64,000 nt of DNA from Antedon mediterranea (GCF_964355755.1 NC_092675.1:25584412-25648411); one strand, 5' to 3'; counted from the first letter of the stretch, positions 1 to 12,500 are shown. Notes: a model not told the origin generated them from the letters alone. Program-made: numbers and translations.

Positions 1-1880
1 AGCTATGTACCAACAGACCATGCCCAGTAATTTTTCAGGAAAATAATTCATATTGGTGACGACATCACAAATGCTTATAGAATTCTAGAGTTATCTGTAT
101 CAATATGGGCTAAAAATATTAAGCGATTGCTCTCTGAATTCTGCAAAGTATTTCGCTCAGTTTCTGAGAGCTTATTTAAGTTGTAGAGTACCATATACAT
201 TGCATTTCTTTATTTGAATTCATATAAAAATTACTTGCTAGTATAGGGTGGATTCAGGGGCTAGGGAAATGTGCACTCCTCCACAGCTAAATTCATATCT
301 ACTATTAACAGACTATTATTGATATTATATGTTAGCGCTCCCTTGTTTTCCTGGATCCTTTTCTGAATTGTGTACCACTGTACTGTACTTCATTATCAAC
401 CATATTTTGACCAACAGACACAGTACAGGATCACTGCAGTGAATAACGAGTACCGTATTAGTACAACAATATTGTCTTGACAGCAAATTTAATGACATTT
501 AAGTTCTGTCATGTTGTTGGTAAAAATGAGTGGAATACATAGTAGTTTACTCAATAGTATAAAACCTACATTAAGTAGCGTAGCAAAAATAGCCTTTGTA
601 GTGATATCTTTCATCAATCACAATTCTAATTCTAAGAATCATTTGAAAGTAGGTAATGCCATTTAGCCTGAGTAGCATACTTAATAATATCTGTCAATTT
701 TATTTCTGTGAAAAATCTGTTAAGATATGATCAAGAAGGTGAAGGAGAGTTTCTTTTTCTAATCCAGTCTGTAGTAAAGAATATTTATTTAAATTTTAAG
801 TTCATTAAAATTGAAGACTGGAGAGGATAATTCTCACTTTTAATTGTTGGTTTTATAATTTGCAATACTGTACTAGTTTATAAATTACTAGTTCACGACA
901 ATTATATTTCATTAAAACTAAAAGAAACCATTTCTTTGTCAAATAAATATTTAGTTTATAATAAGCATCTTGGTATTTTTTTCTATTCAAATTTCATAAT
1001 CAAATAATTTGTCCATATCATTGGGTTAATATCTACACTTTTATTCTTCATTTATTACCTTTAATTATAAATCTAAATTTTCTCAATCAAAGTGAGTAGT
1101 ATATTAAACTCTGTTAGAATGATGTGACTTTAATACATGCCAATGCCTCCATTTATAAGTATCTCTCACAAGATTAGGTACACTTTTGGCCTACCTCACG
1201 CTTAGAATATCATCAAATACTTCAAGAGGGCTTGCTTCACAGTTTGCTCCTTGGTGGGAGACATGCAGGAGGCATAGAATACTTTATTTCCTAGGGCTTG
1301 CCTCACAGATTGTACCATAGTAGGAGACATCTAGGAGGGGCAATACTAGCATAACTGCCATTCTTTTTGATTAGTATATTTTCATATAGGTTAAAGGCTA
1401 AATCTCTAAAGAAAGTACTTAACATTGCTTTATGGTGCTACAGCATTTTACAAAAGTTTTATGTTTTGTTACAAAAGAAAACATACTCGACCGTTCAAAT
1501 GTCAATGTCAAAATGTATCACTAAATACTCTGAAGAAAAGTTTAGGTTTCTTAATTAATATATTAATTTAATATATAATCTTCCATGTTCCTTCATTTTC
1601 ATGTGTATGGTGGTATATGAATTATCACATTTTACATTATTAACGTACAATTTGAATTTGATTTAAATTTATCAATTATAGACTAACTATTGAAGTGGTT
1701 TATAAATAGCTAAAGTCTATACATACAAAATGTATGATACTGTACATGTTGAAATGAGGAGCAACAACATCTATGGCTCCTGAACTGATATAGTTACAAT
1801 ACAAGGAATATTAAGAATTAATTACAGCAATCATTTACAAAAGGAATGCGGTAATTAATATGTTAGTATCTAGACTGTGT
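1..1880. other. AT-rich spacer, no gene seen
   Basis: No open frame here looks like an exon of a known protein. The only structure noticed is an imperfect duplication at about 1225-1340, where a short block around 'gcttgcttcacag' and 'gggagacat' recurs once about 75 bp later. The rest is low-complexity AT-rich sequence. Confidence 0.5.
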
Positions 1881-2054
1881 TCATGTATGGTATTTCTCTA
1901 TTTCTTCAAATTGCTCCATCTTCCAAGTTGCTTTCTGAACCCTGAATGACATCAAAGTGTCTGACCGCTGTACAGGATATATCATTAACTCGTTGCGGTG
2001 TCCTTTATTGTCAACAAGTAACTCGATATGTTTGATGTAAACCGTACAGCCAAG
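1881..2054 (-). CDS. Putative terminal exon of an unidentified gene
   Basis: A 57-codon minus-strand frame ends in TGA at 1881-1883. It is preceded by a plausible splice acceptor: a C/T-rich stretch, then GAG, with the exon starting at 2054 in phase 0. The frame stands out from its surroundings by even codon composition. The peptide (begins LGCTVYIKHIELLVDN, ends WKMEQFEEIEKYHT) looks like a folded-domain C-terminus with alternating hydrophobic residues. I do not recognise the family, and no upstream exons could be matched between 2.2 and 7 kb. It may instead be a fortuitous frame. Confidence 0.3.
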   Translation of the reverse strand, partial: LGCTVYIKHIELLVDNKGHRNELMIYPVQRSDTLMSFRVQKATWKMEQFEEIEKYHT

Positions 2055-2135
2055 CTCAGTGCAACATAGGGTGTGTGTGAAGAAAGCGTGCCAAGGAGAT
2101 GACATATACCTTGGCAACACACTTATAAATGTCAA

Positions 2136-2690
2136 TAATTAAAACCAACGTTAAGTGTGCGTCTACGAAACTTTAATTTCCGGGAACATACCTAGATAGA
2201 TACTGTATATCGGTCATTAATAATTCCTTAACTAGTTTTAATGACACTTTATTTGCAACAGCCAATAAAAAAAGCAGAAAATAGTGATTTTTTTTGTTTT
2301 ACATGCTACAGTACTACTGTACATACTGTATAGAGAATTTGTATGCTTCCACTACAACAATACAATTCAACAATATACATTTTAAAATAGTTTTGTATCT
2401 AGTACTGTACAGTAAATGGTATTCCAATATGCAAGGATTGACCAATAAATATTTGCAATAAAAACATGTTTATCAAAAAACCTAGAGTGTATCATTTTAG
2501 CATTTTTGTGGTTGTACAATACTGTAGCAGAAACTAATAAAGTTCAAGAATTTGGGTTGGAGATTATTTGATACAGATGCTGTTAAATGGTCAAGACAGG
2601 TGTTCAGTGATTATTATATCACCAGATAATACCTGCTGCTGCTGCTCAGGTGTTTGAATTCTTGCTGATCATTACTCAACATTTTTAGTC
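2136..2690. other. AT-rich spacer
   Basis: No supported exon or RNA gene. The sequence is AT-rich, with several TACTGTA motifs of the kind scattered through the whole window. Confidence 0.45.
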
Positions 2691-3430
2691 ACATGGAAGC
2701 GACTCTATAGTTCACTATGTCTGTCGGTCGGTTGGTCGGTCGGTCTGTCTGTCGGTCTGTCTGTCTGTCTGTCGGTCCGGTATCACTATGCGTTTTATTG
2801 CTTTCTGACCTTATCTTGAAATCAGTTTAATCTAGGTAGGTCAATTTTTCACAGTATATTCTTTATGGCCAGGAATCGATGTGGTTATGTTTTCACGGTG
2901 CGCAATAAAAAATTACGCGGTCTACGCACGATTTAACGAAATCACGTTTGTAATCATATCTTCACAACCATGAATCACAATTAAATAAAATTTGGTACTC
3001 ATAAATTTCATGGCATAAATCATCATATGGCAATACAATTACGTGTGTAGCGCATGTAACGCATGCGTACGCGCGCTTAAAATTTTCAAAATTTATTTTC
3101 GATGAAATTAGAGTACGTTTCAGGCAATTTTAAGCGTTTACAAAATTGCCATGAGTGCGCATATTTTTGCGCGCGCACTGCGCGTTAAATGTTATTGCAC
3201 ACACTTTTTGCCCGATTTCTGTTTTCTTGACTTACTTTTCAACTCGAAATTACGTTATACAAGCACGTCAAAAGTGACAGGCTACGAACGTGTAAATTAA
3301 AAAAATATAACTGTTTTTAAACATTTCAACATTTTTAAGCATGTTCAGTAATTTCGGTCAGTTGGTAGGTTGGTCGGTCGGTCGGTAAACACTAAGCACG
3401 CGACTGCAGCCATCTATATGGCCTTGTTTT
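2691..3430. repeat. Repeat block bounded by GGTC/GTCT microsatellites
   Basis: Two runs of a GGTC/GTCT tetranucleotide (about 2724-2780 and 3357-3388) bound roughly 570 bp that is rich in CG dinucleotides and purine-pyrimidine alternation, for example around 3050-3190 where GCGC motifs cluster. This differs from the CpG-poor surroundings. It looks like one inserted repetitive element with simple-repeat ends, but no terminal inverted repeat or coding remnant was found. Confidence 0.45.
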
Positions 3431-6093
3431 TAAATATAGTAAAATTGTGACCCACTACCTTGTGGGACAATGTTTTTTATAATGAATAGTACAGAAGTAC
3501 ATGATATTATATTAATATATGTCTACAAGGCAAATTGTGATTGTGGATTTGAATGTGAACATATTACAATTTATAAAAACTGTGACAATACACATTGTTG
3601 TTGTTGTTCTGTTCATAATTCACCTGAGAGTTGATCTGATGATTTTATTTTGCCTCTTATATCTTGTAATTATTATTATAATAATATTATAATATTACTG
3701 TATGTAAAGTAATTAATCCTAACATCAATTATTATTTGCTTTTTGTCTGTGAATGTAAAATTTCAATCGTTATGCAATAGTTAGATTTAATTCATTCATG
3801 TTTTCATTAATAAAATTTAACATCTATAGAACATTGAATATGAATAGAATTCATGAGGTATTTCTTTACTTGACAGTACTTTTCTCATGAATTCATATTT
3901 TAGTTCAATATAATCATAACTTCTGCTCCTTATTGCTTGTAAAATACTTCACAGAACACAAAAGCTTCAGGTCATTAACCTTAAAAATGTGTCTCCAAAA
4001 TGAAACTCGATCAGTATATGAGATGAAAGTCATTACTGAGCATTCATCTCACCTGGTCGATACTTGGACCATTACAACTCTTCTTTTATTACCAGAGTTC
4101 CAACAGACAAGAAATGAAATGAAATGAAAACTGGTAAAGAAAGTACTGAACTGAGGTTTATTTCATGTGCACCAATTTCAACTGGTGACAATAAGTCTCA
4201 ATGAAAACTGGTAGAAAGTGTACCATAGAGGTTTAGCCTATTTCATGTGTACCGACAGTGTAATGAAGTAGTGAGATTTTGATCCCTTGGGTGCCACCAA
4301 CTGACTGCTGCAAACGTCTGATCTTTGAGCTTGTACTCAACTTTTAAGAAGTGAGTGGGTTTGGATACAAACATCTACAAAGCCATTTACAATCACGGTC
4401 ACTGGTCTACTAAATGTAATTAAAATAATTATCAGGGGTATCTATAGCCATTTAAACATTTAATTGTTATTCTACTTTATAGCAGTGCATTGACATTTAT
4501 TTTTTTATAGTTGAATTTTTTACAGCCATATATCTTGATGCGGAAGAATTAATAATAGTTTATTCTTTAATCCCAACTTAAATAGCTGCTCTAAATGTAC
4601 TGAAATGAAATACCAGTAATGATTGATGTATTTGTAGAGTTGATAAAAACTAAGAAAGTTACTTTTGAAAATATCAACAAGAAATACTAAAATAAATTAC
4701 AAATAAATAAAAGTCAACTGATTGATTAATTAAAGTTGTAATGAAAATGAAATTTTAAAGGTATCGCTAGTAATGGTCAATGGTTTTAAATTTATATAGT
4801 ACAAAATACAAATAGTCTCTATGGGCTGTTTAACACAAGTGTGAAAATGAAAATGTTGATGTACAATAAACCACGAAATAGCCTAAGAAAACCGAATAAA
4901 TTGACCAAGACAACAGGAAAAAAGTCTGAAAACAAATTCTCACATCAGTAAAGTCACAAACAATAAAAAGCCACATCTTAAATTAGAAAAAAAGAAAACT
5001 AGGCCTTATCATTGAAATTGATGGTTTCTTAATAGATACATATTAAATCTATTAAAAGGATGATATATTGAAGGCAAACGCCTATAGGATAAAAGACTAC
5101 CGACACACATACTCACACATTATCAATCATTTAACAACTAGCAAAGATTTATCTTCATTATTCCTATTGTTGGAAGATACATTAATGCTGTATCACAGTC
5201 CTCAAGGTCAGATAATCATGATCAGTACATGCTTATTTAATTATTGTGTGATTAAATCGCAATTACTATTAAAGGTTAATGTAATCATGGAGGTATAAAA
5301 ATAATTAATTAATTCCTCCATGATGCTGTAATATAAATTCAAGGAATTTTTGTGTGATACATATGCCCATGCAGATGTACTGTAAGCAAAGAGCACTATC
5401 ACTCAAATTACTAGAATTTTAAAATAAAAAATGATATGGGTGTGGTTAGCCTGACTTGGTATGTGTTATATGATATGGTACAGCAATTTTGAGAGTATAT
5501 TCATTATTTTACTATTGTCAATAAACATACAAAAAGACACTGTAGTGTAAAAAGACATTAAAAAAAAAATGAACATAAAAACACTATTTTCATTGTTTTA
5601 TTTTTGCTGATTCAATAAACCATTAGTGTCATATTTTATAAGTGAAAACAAGTGTTTTTCTGGTTATTTACTGTTGGCAATTCCATACTTCCGCAACAGA
5701 GACAGGAAAGTTTCAACAACAAGTTAAAAGGTCACATTAAACTAAATTGATATAGTATAGTACTTTGGCAAAAATCTCTGGGTGAGAATGGGGTTAATTT
5801 TTCAGTCACCAAGCTCTAACAGGTGAAGATAAATTATGGTAAGACTGTATAGTGTGTCTATTCATTTTTAATAGTCAAATATTAATACAATTTCAAATGC
5901 AGGTTCCTTTACAGAGTTCCAGTGGGACCAATACAGCTTGTGGTTTGATTTTGCACTTTTTGTATATCTGGTTTTGATTATTTTAAAGTTGCTTGTTTTA
6001 AACCATATTTAATGCGATTATTATTATTTTAACTTAATAATTTAAAACTGCTTTAAATACTTTATGATCTTGTAAACATCATTTACTTAATGA
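3431..6093. other. AT-rich spacer, no gene seen
   Basis: No frame in this stretch resembles a known exon on either strand. It holds short simple-sequence tracts (a TAT/ATA run near 3670-3700 and A-runs near 5560) and scattered stops in every frame. The missing 3' exon of LSM4 could in principle lie here, but no Gly/Arg-rich minus-strand frame was found. Confidence 0.4.
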
Positions 6094-6159
6094 GTGGTGT
6101 TAATTGTTATAATAAGCAAAACACCAGACCAAACAGTAGAATACTTCTATTTAATTACA

Positions 6160-6351
6160 CATAATGCTAGTACCAGATTTACTAATAGATATAATTTTGC
6201 AATTCCGAAAGCTCGCACAGATGCTGGTAAATTTAGAATTTCTTTTAATGAAGCTCAACTTTGGAATAATTTACCCTTAGTTATAAAATGTTCCTCTTCT
6301 AGATTTAAATTCATAAATGAAGTTAAATGTTTACTTTTACAAAAATATTAA
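6160..6351 (+). mobile_element. LINE (non-LTR retrotransposon) 3' end, C-terminal relic
   Basis: The frame from about 6160 to the stop at 6349-6351 encodes a peptide with the block NRYNFAIPKARTDAGKF, then QLWNNLPL and a terminal basic helix. This pattern (YN..IP.AR...G..F.....LWN.LP) is the well-known extreme C-terminus of reverse transcriptases of CR1/Jockey-type LINEs. The 3' tail (to about 6620) ends with GAATAAAGTTGG followed by a TATG-type short repeat, as expected for a LINE 3' end. A diverged relative lies at 14228-14420. Only the 3' end is present, so this is a 5'-truncated dead copy. Confidence 0.65.
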
Positions 6352-7192
6352 TGTTAGCCCTTGTTTACGTTATTTCTTTTATATATTTGTTTCTTTCTTA
6401 TTGAATTATTGTTGTTAGATAAAAATTTATGCTTTATGACAAATTTATTTTTGTGACAGGAGTCAAACCTTGATTAGCGAAAGCTATTTTTTGGCTCCTT
6501 TTCACACACATACATATTTTATTGTATTGTACTATATTTATGTATGTATGATGATGTGAATAAAGTTGGTATGTATGTATGGTATGTATGTATAAGCATA
6601 TTTGGTATATGTTTTGCAATGTTTTAGAATACAGTCATCTGGGAGATATCATTTAATTACAGTATGTACAGATTGAAAAATAACATGTATTATTTAAAAT
6701 CTACATTTGATTTGACGATTGTGGATCACAAAATAAGTCCATTATTTTACGCTCGCGACATTATATTTAATGTGGCGGACAAAAAAGTGTTATTATTTTT
6801 ACAGACAATTTTTAAAATGCTCCTCATTTTAATTGTTTCAAACAAAATATAACAACGAATAATTTTAAAAACTGGTCAGTTGAATATGGAACGGAAATGA
6901 TTTTTTACATAAAAAAACTTCCCAAAAAAACACAGGCTGGTATATCTGTTAAGTGGTTTGCTTTCATCACATTTCAAAAACCAATACTGTACTTAATTTT
7001 GTACATAAACTACAGAGGGCTCACTTCCAATTAAACAAACAGTCACAACTGCTCACTAAGAAAGATTTAATTGAAACTAAAATATTTATATACTGTTTAG
7101 TTTTTTTACAGCAAACAAAGATGAGTTCATACATAAATGACATTTGCTTCGTACATCAGAAGACAGTAATAAATAATGATGTGTAGACTTAC

Positions 7193-9153
7193 CCCTTCCA
7201 GGTCCACCTCTTCCTCTGCCTCTTCCACCACCTCCACGACCTCTACCCTTTGAAATTACTTCTTCTTTCACCATGTCAATAACTTCATCAGGAATTCGTA
7301 AGTACTTTATTGTACTTCCACGTATATAACATTCTGGCATCCGCCAAAAACGATCGCCATCCTACAAAGAAAAAGTTTTAAGCTGTAATCTCTCTGTGAA
7401 ATGGAAGAGATTTAACAAATGCAGAAATTGAAATAAAAAGGTATTTTGTGCACAAATTTTAAAGAGAATTAAAGTAATAGTGCTATTATATATGTTAATA
7501 CGACACGTACCCTTGATGTACAAATCACTTCCCTTAAATTGATGTTCATCCAATTATCACAGGCCACAAGATGTCCGTTATATGTCTCTCCATTTTTCAG
7601 TTCAACAAGCTAAATAACAAAATTGCAGGTTAGGCCTAGCTAGTAAACAGTAGTAGATTATTTGTTTGTTTATTATTTTTTGCTCCATACATACAAACAA
7701 AAATGGTTAAGAAAAAATTAAAAATTCGCACAATAAAATGATTTAAAGTTTGAAAGTATAGCATGCAATGTATACAAATCGGAAGTGGTCAACTATCTTT
7801 TTTTTTTATTAGTGAATGGGCAATTCGAATCAAAATACTAATTCAAATAATTGCACAGGAAATTTAAAGCAAAAGTATTTTCTGTATTTGAATATTTAAC
7901 CAAAGCAAGACTTAATAGTAAATATCCTATATATTTTATAAATAATGAAAATAATTAATATTATTTAAACTTAACAAAATTTGAAATTGCGCAAGAATAC
8001 TTGTCTCTGCCGTATGAAATTTCAAATTGTGCATAACAATTAAATACAGTACAGAACAGGGCTTCCTTTTTTATTTACGCCGTGGTTAGGATTCCGGCAC
8101 CGGAACCCAACTGCCCAGCGTTAGGGAATCCGACACGCTATTGCGCATGCCCAATTCTTTGACTATACAGCGATGGATCATTTCATAGCTGCGCCACACG
8201 GCGAACTAGCCTAGATGCCTACTAATGCGGGATCCACTAATCTAGGCTAGGGCTACCAGTTAGACGTGACCAGTGGGCCTATTTATTTTGTAATTAAAAA
8301 GTGGTTGCTTCATTCATATATAAACTTCATATCATTATGAATTATATAATTACATGACTAGTTTTATGATTTTTCATAACGCATTTAATATACTGTACAT
8401 AACATGCAATCACAAGTTGATTTGTTGACGGCAGCCACCGCGTGGATGTGAAAAAACTGTTCGGGAATTCGGGGTCGCAACGTAAAAAACAGCATTACGA
8501 TTCTTAGATAGATACTGATTCTTATTAATATCATTATAATTATTTTAACGCGTGGCGTAGTCGTATTTTAATTATTAATTCATGTATGGCATAGGCCAAG
8601 TTTCATCCATCTCTCGCTCGCGCAACGACTCGACTATCTAGGCTACAGTAAATCCCTATAACACTCCAACTCTCGGTGGTGTGGTGTGTGGCACTATTAG
8701 TGCAAGCTATAATTCACTTCCCAGAGCTCTGGGCATGCGCAATATCGTGTCGGATTCCCTAACGGTGGGCAGTTGAGTTCCGGTGCCGGAATCCTAACCA
8801 CGGCGTTTTATTTATGCCTAGGCTAGTTGGGCCTACTACATTTCGTGTAATTTGTCTTCAAACAGACGATTCGGTAAATATTTGGTGGGACGATCAGTCC
8901 CACTTTTGGTCCGAAACGTCCTGCTACCGATAGCTAGATATAATTGAGGCCAGAGGACCAGGCAGGCCGGCCAGCCAGCCAGGAGGCGGCCTACCCTTCC
9001 GGGGCCAGCAAGTATCACTTACCATAGGATGATTTTGTGCAGTTCTGAGTAGTGACAAAGGAAGCTAAAAACAAAAACAAAAAATGTCCTCATTATTTGA
9101 AGTTAACATTACAAAGACTACAACAATTTTATTATTTTTAAGGAACTTACCAT
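7193..9153 (-). CDS. LSM4: LSM4, U6 snRNA-associated Sm-like protein (3' end not placed)
   Basis: LSm4 is a subunit of the LSm1-7 (mRNA decay) and LSm2-8 (U6 snRNA) rings. Four coding exons are clear on the minus strand. Exon 1 is only the ATG (9151-9153), directly followed by GTAAGT. Exon 2 (9023-9064) encodes [14 protein letters not shown]. Exon 3 (7511-7609) encodes 33 residues including [12 protein letters not shown] and [10 protein letters not shown] (Sm1). Exon 4 (7193-7361) encodes [25 protein letters not shown] (Sm2) and the start of the Gly/Arg-rich RGG tail. The match to human LSM4 is near-identical across the Sm fold. Exon 4 ends in phase 1 at a consensus donor. The last exon with the rest of the RGG tail was not found; read-through would add 35 non-RGG codons and stop at 7086. 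Intron 2 carries a 730-bp inverted-repeat element. Confidence 0.93.
7612..9022 (-). other. LSM4 intron 2
   Basis: This 1.4-kb intron separates exon 2 (ends 9023) and exon 3 (starts 7609). Apart from the TIR element at 8077-8806, it holds only AT-rich sequence and a short T-run near 7800. No other gene is apparent inside it. Confidence 0.6.
8077..8806. mobile_element. Non-autonomous TIR DNA element (730 bp)
   Basis: Left end ACGCCGTGGTTAGGATTCCG and right end CGGAATCCTAACCACGGCGT are inverted copies. The inverted homology runs about 80 bp into the element with a few mismatches, and the inner parts share GGGAATCCGACACG / CGTGTCGGATTCCC. A direct repeat TTTATTT abuts both ends (8070-8076 and 8807-8813), a probable target-site duplication of 7-8 bp, as for hAT-like elements. 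The interior has no transposase frame. The element sits in LSM4 intron 2. Confidence 0.75.
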
Positions 9154-9548
9154 GTTGTTTTTTATTCCTCGCACAAAAACCGATCAAACAACGATCTTTT
9201 TTAACGATAATGCTGCCCTCTCACGCTTTTACAACCCAACACAAAAAATTATTTTTTTAAAAATCACAATTTATTATGATAAGACCTTGATCTTGAATTA
9301 AATAAATAAATAATTTATCTAAGCAACAACTTTTTACTTATAAATATTAATTTTAAGTTATTCATTAGTAAAAATATTTCTATAAGAATATAAAATTTTA
9401 TTTAAAATCTTCAAATAATAGGCAATGTCAAAGGGTAGACATGTGCTCTTGTTTACTTTTTGGATAAGTGTCACAATCACAATTTTGTTTATCTGCAACA
9501 GCCAATTTCATGATTTAAATGTATTCCTTGTTATTATTGTAGGCAGAA
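9154..9548. promoter_or_regulatory. Divergent LSM4/OGFOD1 promoter region
   Basis: The LSM4 start codon (minus, 9153) and the first OGFOD1 coding exon (plus, 9549) are 395 bp apart and point away from each other. The OGFOD1 start is preceded by TTATTATTGTAG, a good acceptor ending at 9542. OGFOD1 therefore probably has an upstream non-coding exon inside this interval, and the two transcription starts would be within about 300 bp. No TATA box stands out in the AT-rich sequence. Confidence 0.5.
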
Positions 9549-12500
9549 ATGAATTCCAAACGTGGAGAAGTGCATCTTAGTAAAGATGATGAATTCGCCA
9601 CATCAAAACACAAGTCAAAAAAGAAATTTAAATCAAGCAAAATTAATTCCAGGGTTAATCAGATTTATTTTGAGAAAGAATTGATGCAAAAATTCAATTC
9701 TTCTTTCAATGAACGTAAAGGTTTTCTTCATGGTAGGTCTATTTTTAAAAAGGGTGGTATGAAGAGATTGTCTTCACTCTGCCAAATGGAGTGTTATTAT
9801 AATGATGATATAATATCTTTATTAATTTGCATATTTTTGGGTTTATTTTGTAGATGAAACTGACGCCCAGATTCACAGTGATCCATTTACTTGTTGCGTT
9901 TTGCCCAATTTTATTGAAAACGATGAATTTACTGAAGATCTTCAGGATGAGCTTCTCAATCTTGATTTTGTAGAGAAGTCTAACGACCTCTATAAATTCC
10001 ATCAGGTAGAACAGGATATTTATGTACAATATGACTATGTATGCAATGTTTACATTTACTATACCTTTTTTTTCCACCTCAAAATGTGTGTGTGTGTTCG
10101 ACTGTTACTTTATTGACAAAGTATTGGACCTTTGTGACTTTTCTAACTGTTTCGTAGCTTTAACAATATAAAATTACGTTTTTTTAAGCCGTTTTTAAAA
10201 TTATTATGCGGCTATGCTAGGCTTTGAAAACTTCAAACTCATCACAAACAAAACAATAAAAGAACAATCAAAAAGCAATCACAAATTACTAAATAAAAAA
10301 CAAAATGATTTAAAAATATTATTGGGGTCAGTAGAATGTAGCTTTCCATTATTTTTCAATTATCTTTCAGAGCCAAGCCTTACAAAACATTTCCAACCCG
10401 AACATAACAGCATTGAAGTAAGTTGGATTATAAAAAAGCTGAAGAAAATTGATTTCTTTTCATTTTTGGACTGGAAATGAATCTTAAAAATGAAATATCT
10501 CATGCAGCAGTGTTTACAAAGGCAAAGAAACTAATCAAAATATTACATTTTTCACTCCAGGGTAGAGTAATTCATAATATTTTTGGGGAATTACTGCATT
10601 ACTTTTGAGAGGTACATGAATCTAACCTTAGTAGGCTCAATGATCTAGAGGCATGAATGTCATGCTATAATGACCTGGAGCTTGTGTGTTCGAGTCTCAA
10701 CCTAATAATTATTTGCAAAGAGTAGGGCAAACATCTGACCAATTACTTAGATCCCTGACTCAAAACTATTACTAAACATACTTTTATTACAACTGTTTTA
10801 ACAAAAAGTAAAAAAAAATTTATTTATAGGAATCTTTTGTACAAAGATTTCACCAAATGGCTGACATCAGTAACCAATATCAGTTTCACAGAAACTGTTG
10901 ACATGACATGTGCCAAATATGAATATACTGGTAAGCAAGTTCATCAAAATTTGTAAGCTTTGTCTGTACGATCTAGTTTGACAAAATAAGTTTGATGTGC
11001 CCAAATATGGTAGTGATATGCTTAAATATGCTACATATATCTTGTGTAAGATCAAATATGAAACATATATTATTTTGCAATTACATATTCATATTTTATA
11101 TAGATCAAGATTCTAAATACTTTATTGTCTATAACCAAAAGTGCAAACAAGTTAAATTTATCTGCATTTTCCCTTTTATTACACCACAGATACTCTACTT
11201 TGTCATGACGATGAACTTGAAGGAAGGAGAATAGCATTCATATATTATTTGGTACCACCATGGAATGAGGAGGATGGTGGCTCCTTGGATTTGTTTGATG
11301 TTGATGGTATGGAATTCTAGCTCTTATTATGTACTATTCTACATTTATTTTTATAAAGTATTGTTATTACAGTGTATACTTATCTAATATATATATCTGT
11401 ATATTGATTTTTAAATTTTATGTAGTTAAGTTCTTCTGGAGCCCCAGACATTTCATGTTATGGTGACTATGGTTGCTTTTGGGGTCCCAGGACATGATGT
11501 CGAATAAATAAATGAAATGAAATAAGCATTTTCTACAGTTCACATACAGTATGAAACCTTACATTTGTTCACGTTAAAAATTACCTTTGATTGATATGCC
11601 TCCTTCTAAACTACTCCCTGGTTTACCCATGGATGACCAGGGTTGATTTTCTGCAGTTCTCAAATATACAACCATGGAAGAATTACTAATTCCTCTATGA
11701 TACAACTGTGTTTACATTTCATTTACAAAAAAAGTTTTCATTTTTTCTGCGATAGATGACCAGAATATATTTTTTTCATTCTGTATTTTCAACTTGTTTT
11801 GTGTAATTGATATATTACAGATGTAGGGCAACCAAATACTATTGCCAGGTCACTGTTTCCAAAATTCAATAATCTTGTTTTCTTCGAAGTTAATCCAGTT
11901 TCATTCCATCAGGTATGTCGGTATTGTAAGACAGTAGAACCCCTATTAAGAGGACACCATTAGGACCCAAAAAGAGTCCCTTTAATAGGAGTGTCCAATG
12001 AATAGGTGTTGTCTGTATAATTAATCATGTTTTGACCATTGTTCATTTCTTCGAAAAGCGTCCCAATAATAGGTTTCCCAAAGATAGGATTCTACTGTAT
12101 TTACAAGCATTTTTTATTTTTATCTTAAGAATTTGAATTATCAAATCCTACTATGTAGTGATAGAATTTAATCTTTATTTCAGGTAGCAGAAGTTTTATC
12201 AAAGAATAAGTGTCGTCTATCAGTAAGCGGGTGGTTCCATGCGAAGACATTAGCAAGACCACCACCATTTGTGGAACCAAGGAAGATTCGTACATCTCAT
12301 CAAGAAGTTAAGGTACACAAAATAGCATATTCCAGGAAAAGTTTTATTCATAACAAATGGCAATATATGTATTTTAACATTTCATGATGAAATGAAGTGC
12401 TGAACTTGATGTTGATGATGTCCTTTGAATCGTCTGCATTATAATTTTCAAAGTTTAGTGGAGGCTGGGCCTGCTGAGCCTCACATTGAATCTACCTATG

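Noticed and set aside
8836-9018. 60-codon minus frame rich in Gly/Ala/Trp
   Set aside because: Lies within LSM4 intron 2 directly after the exon 2 donor, with no domain match.
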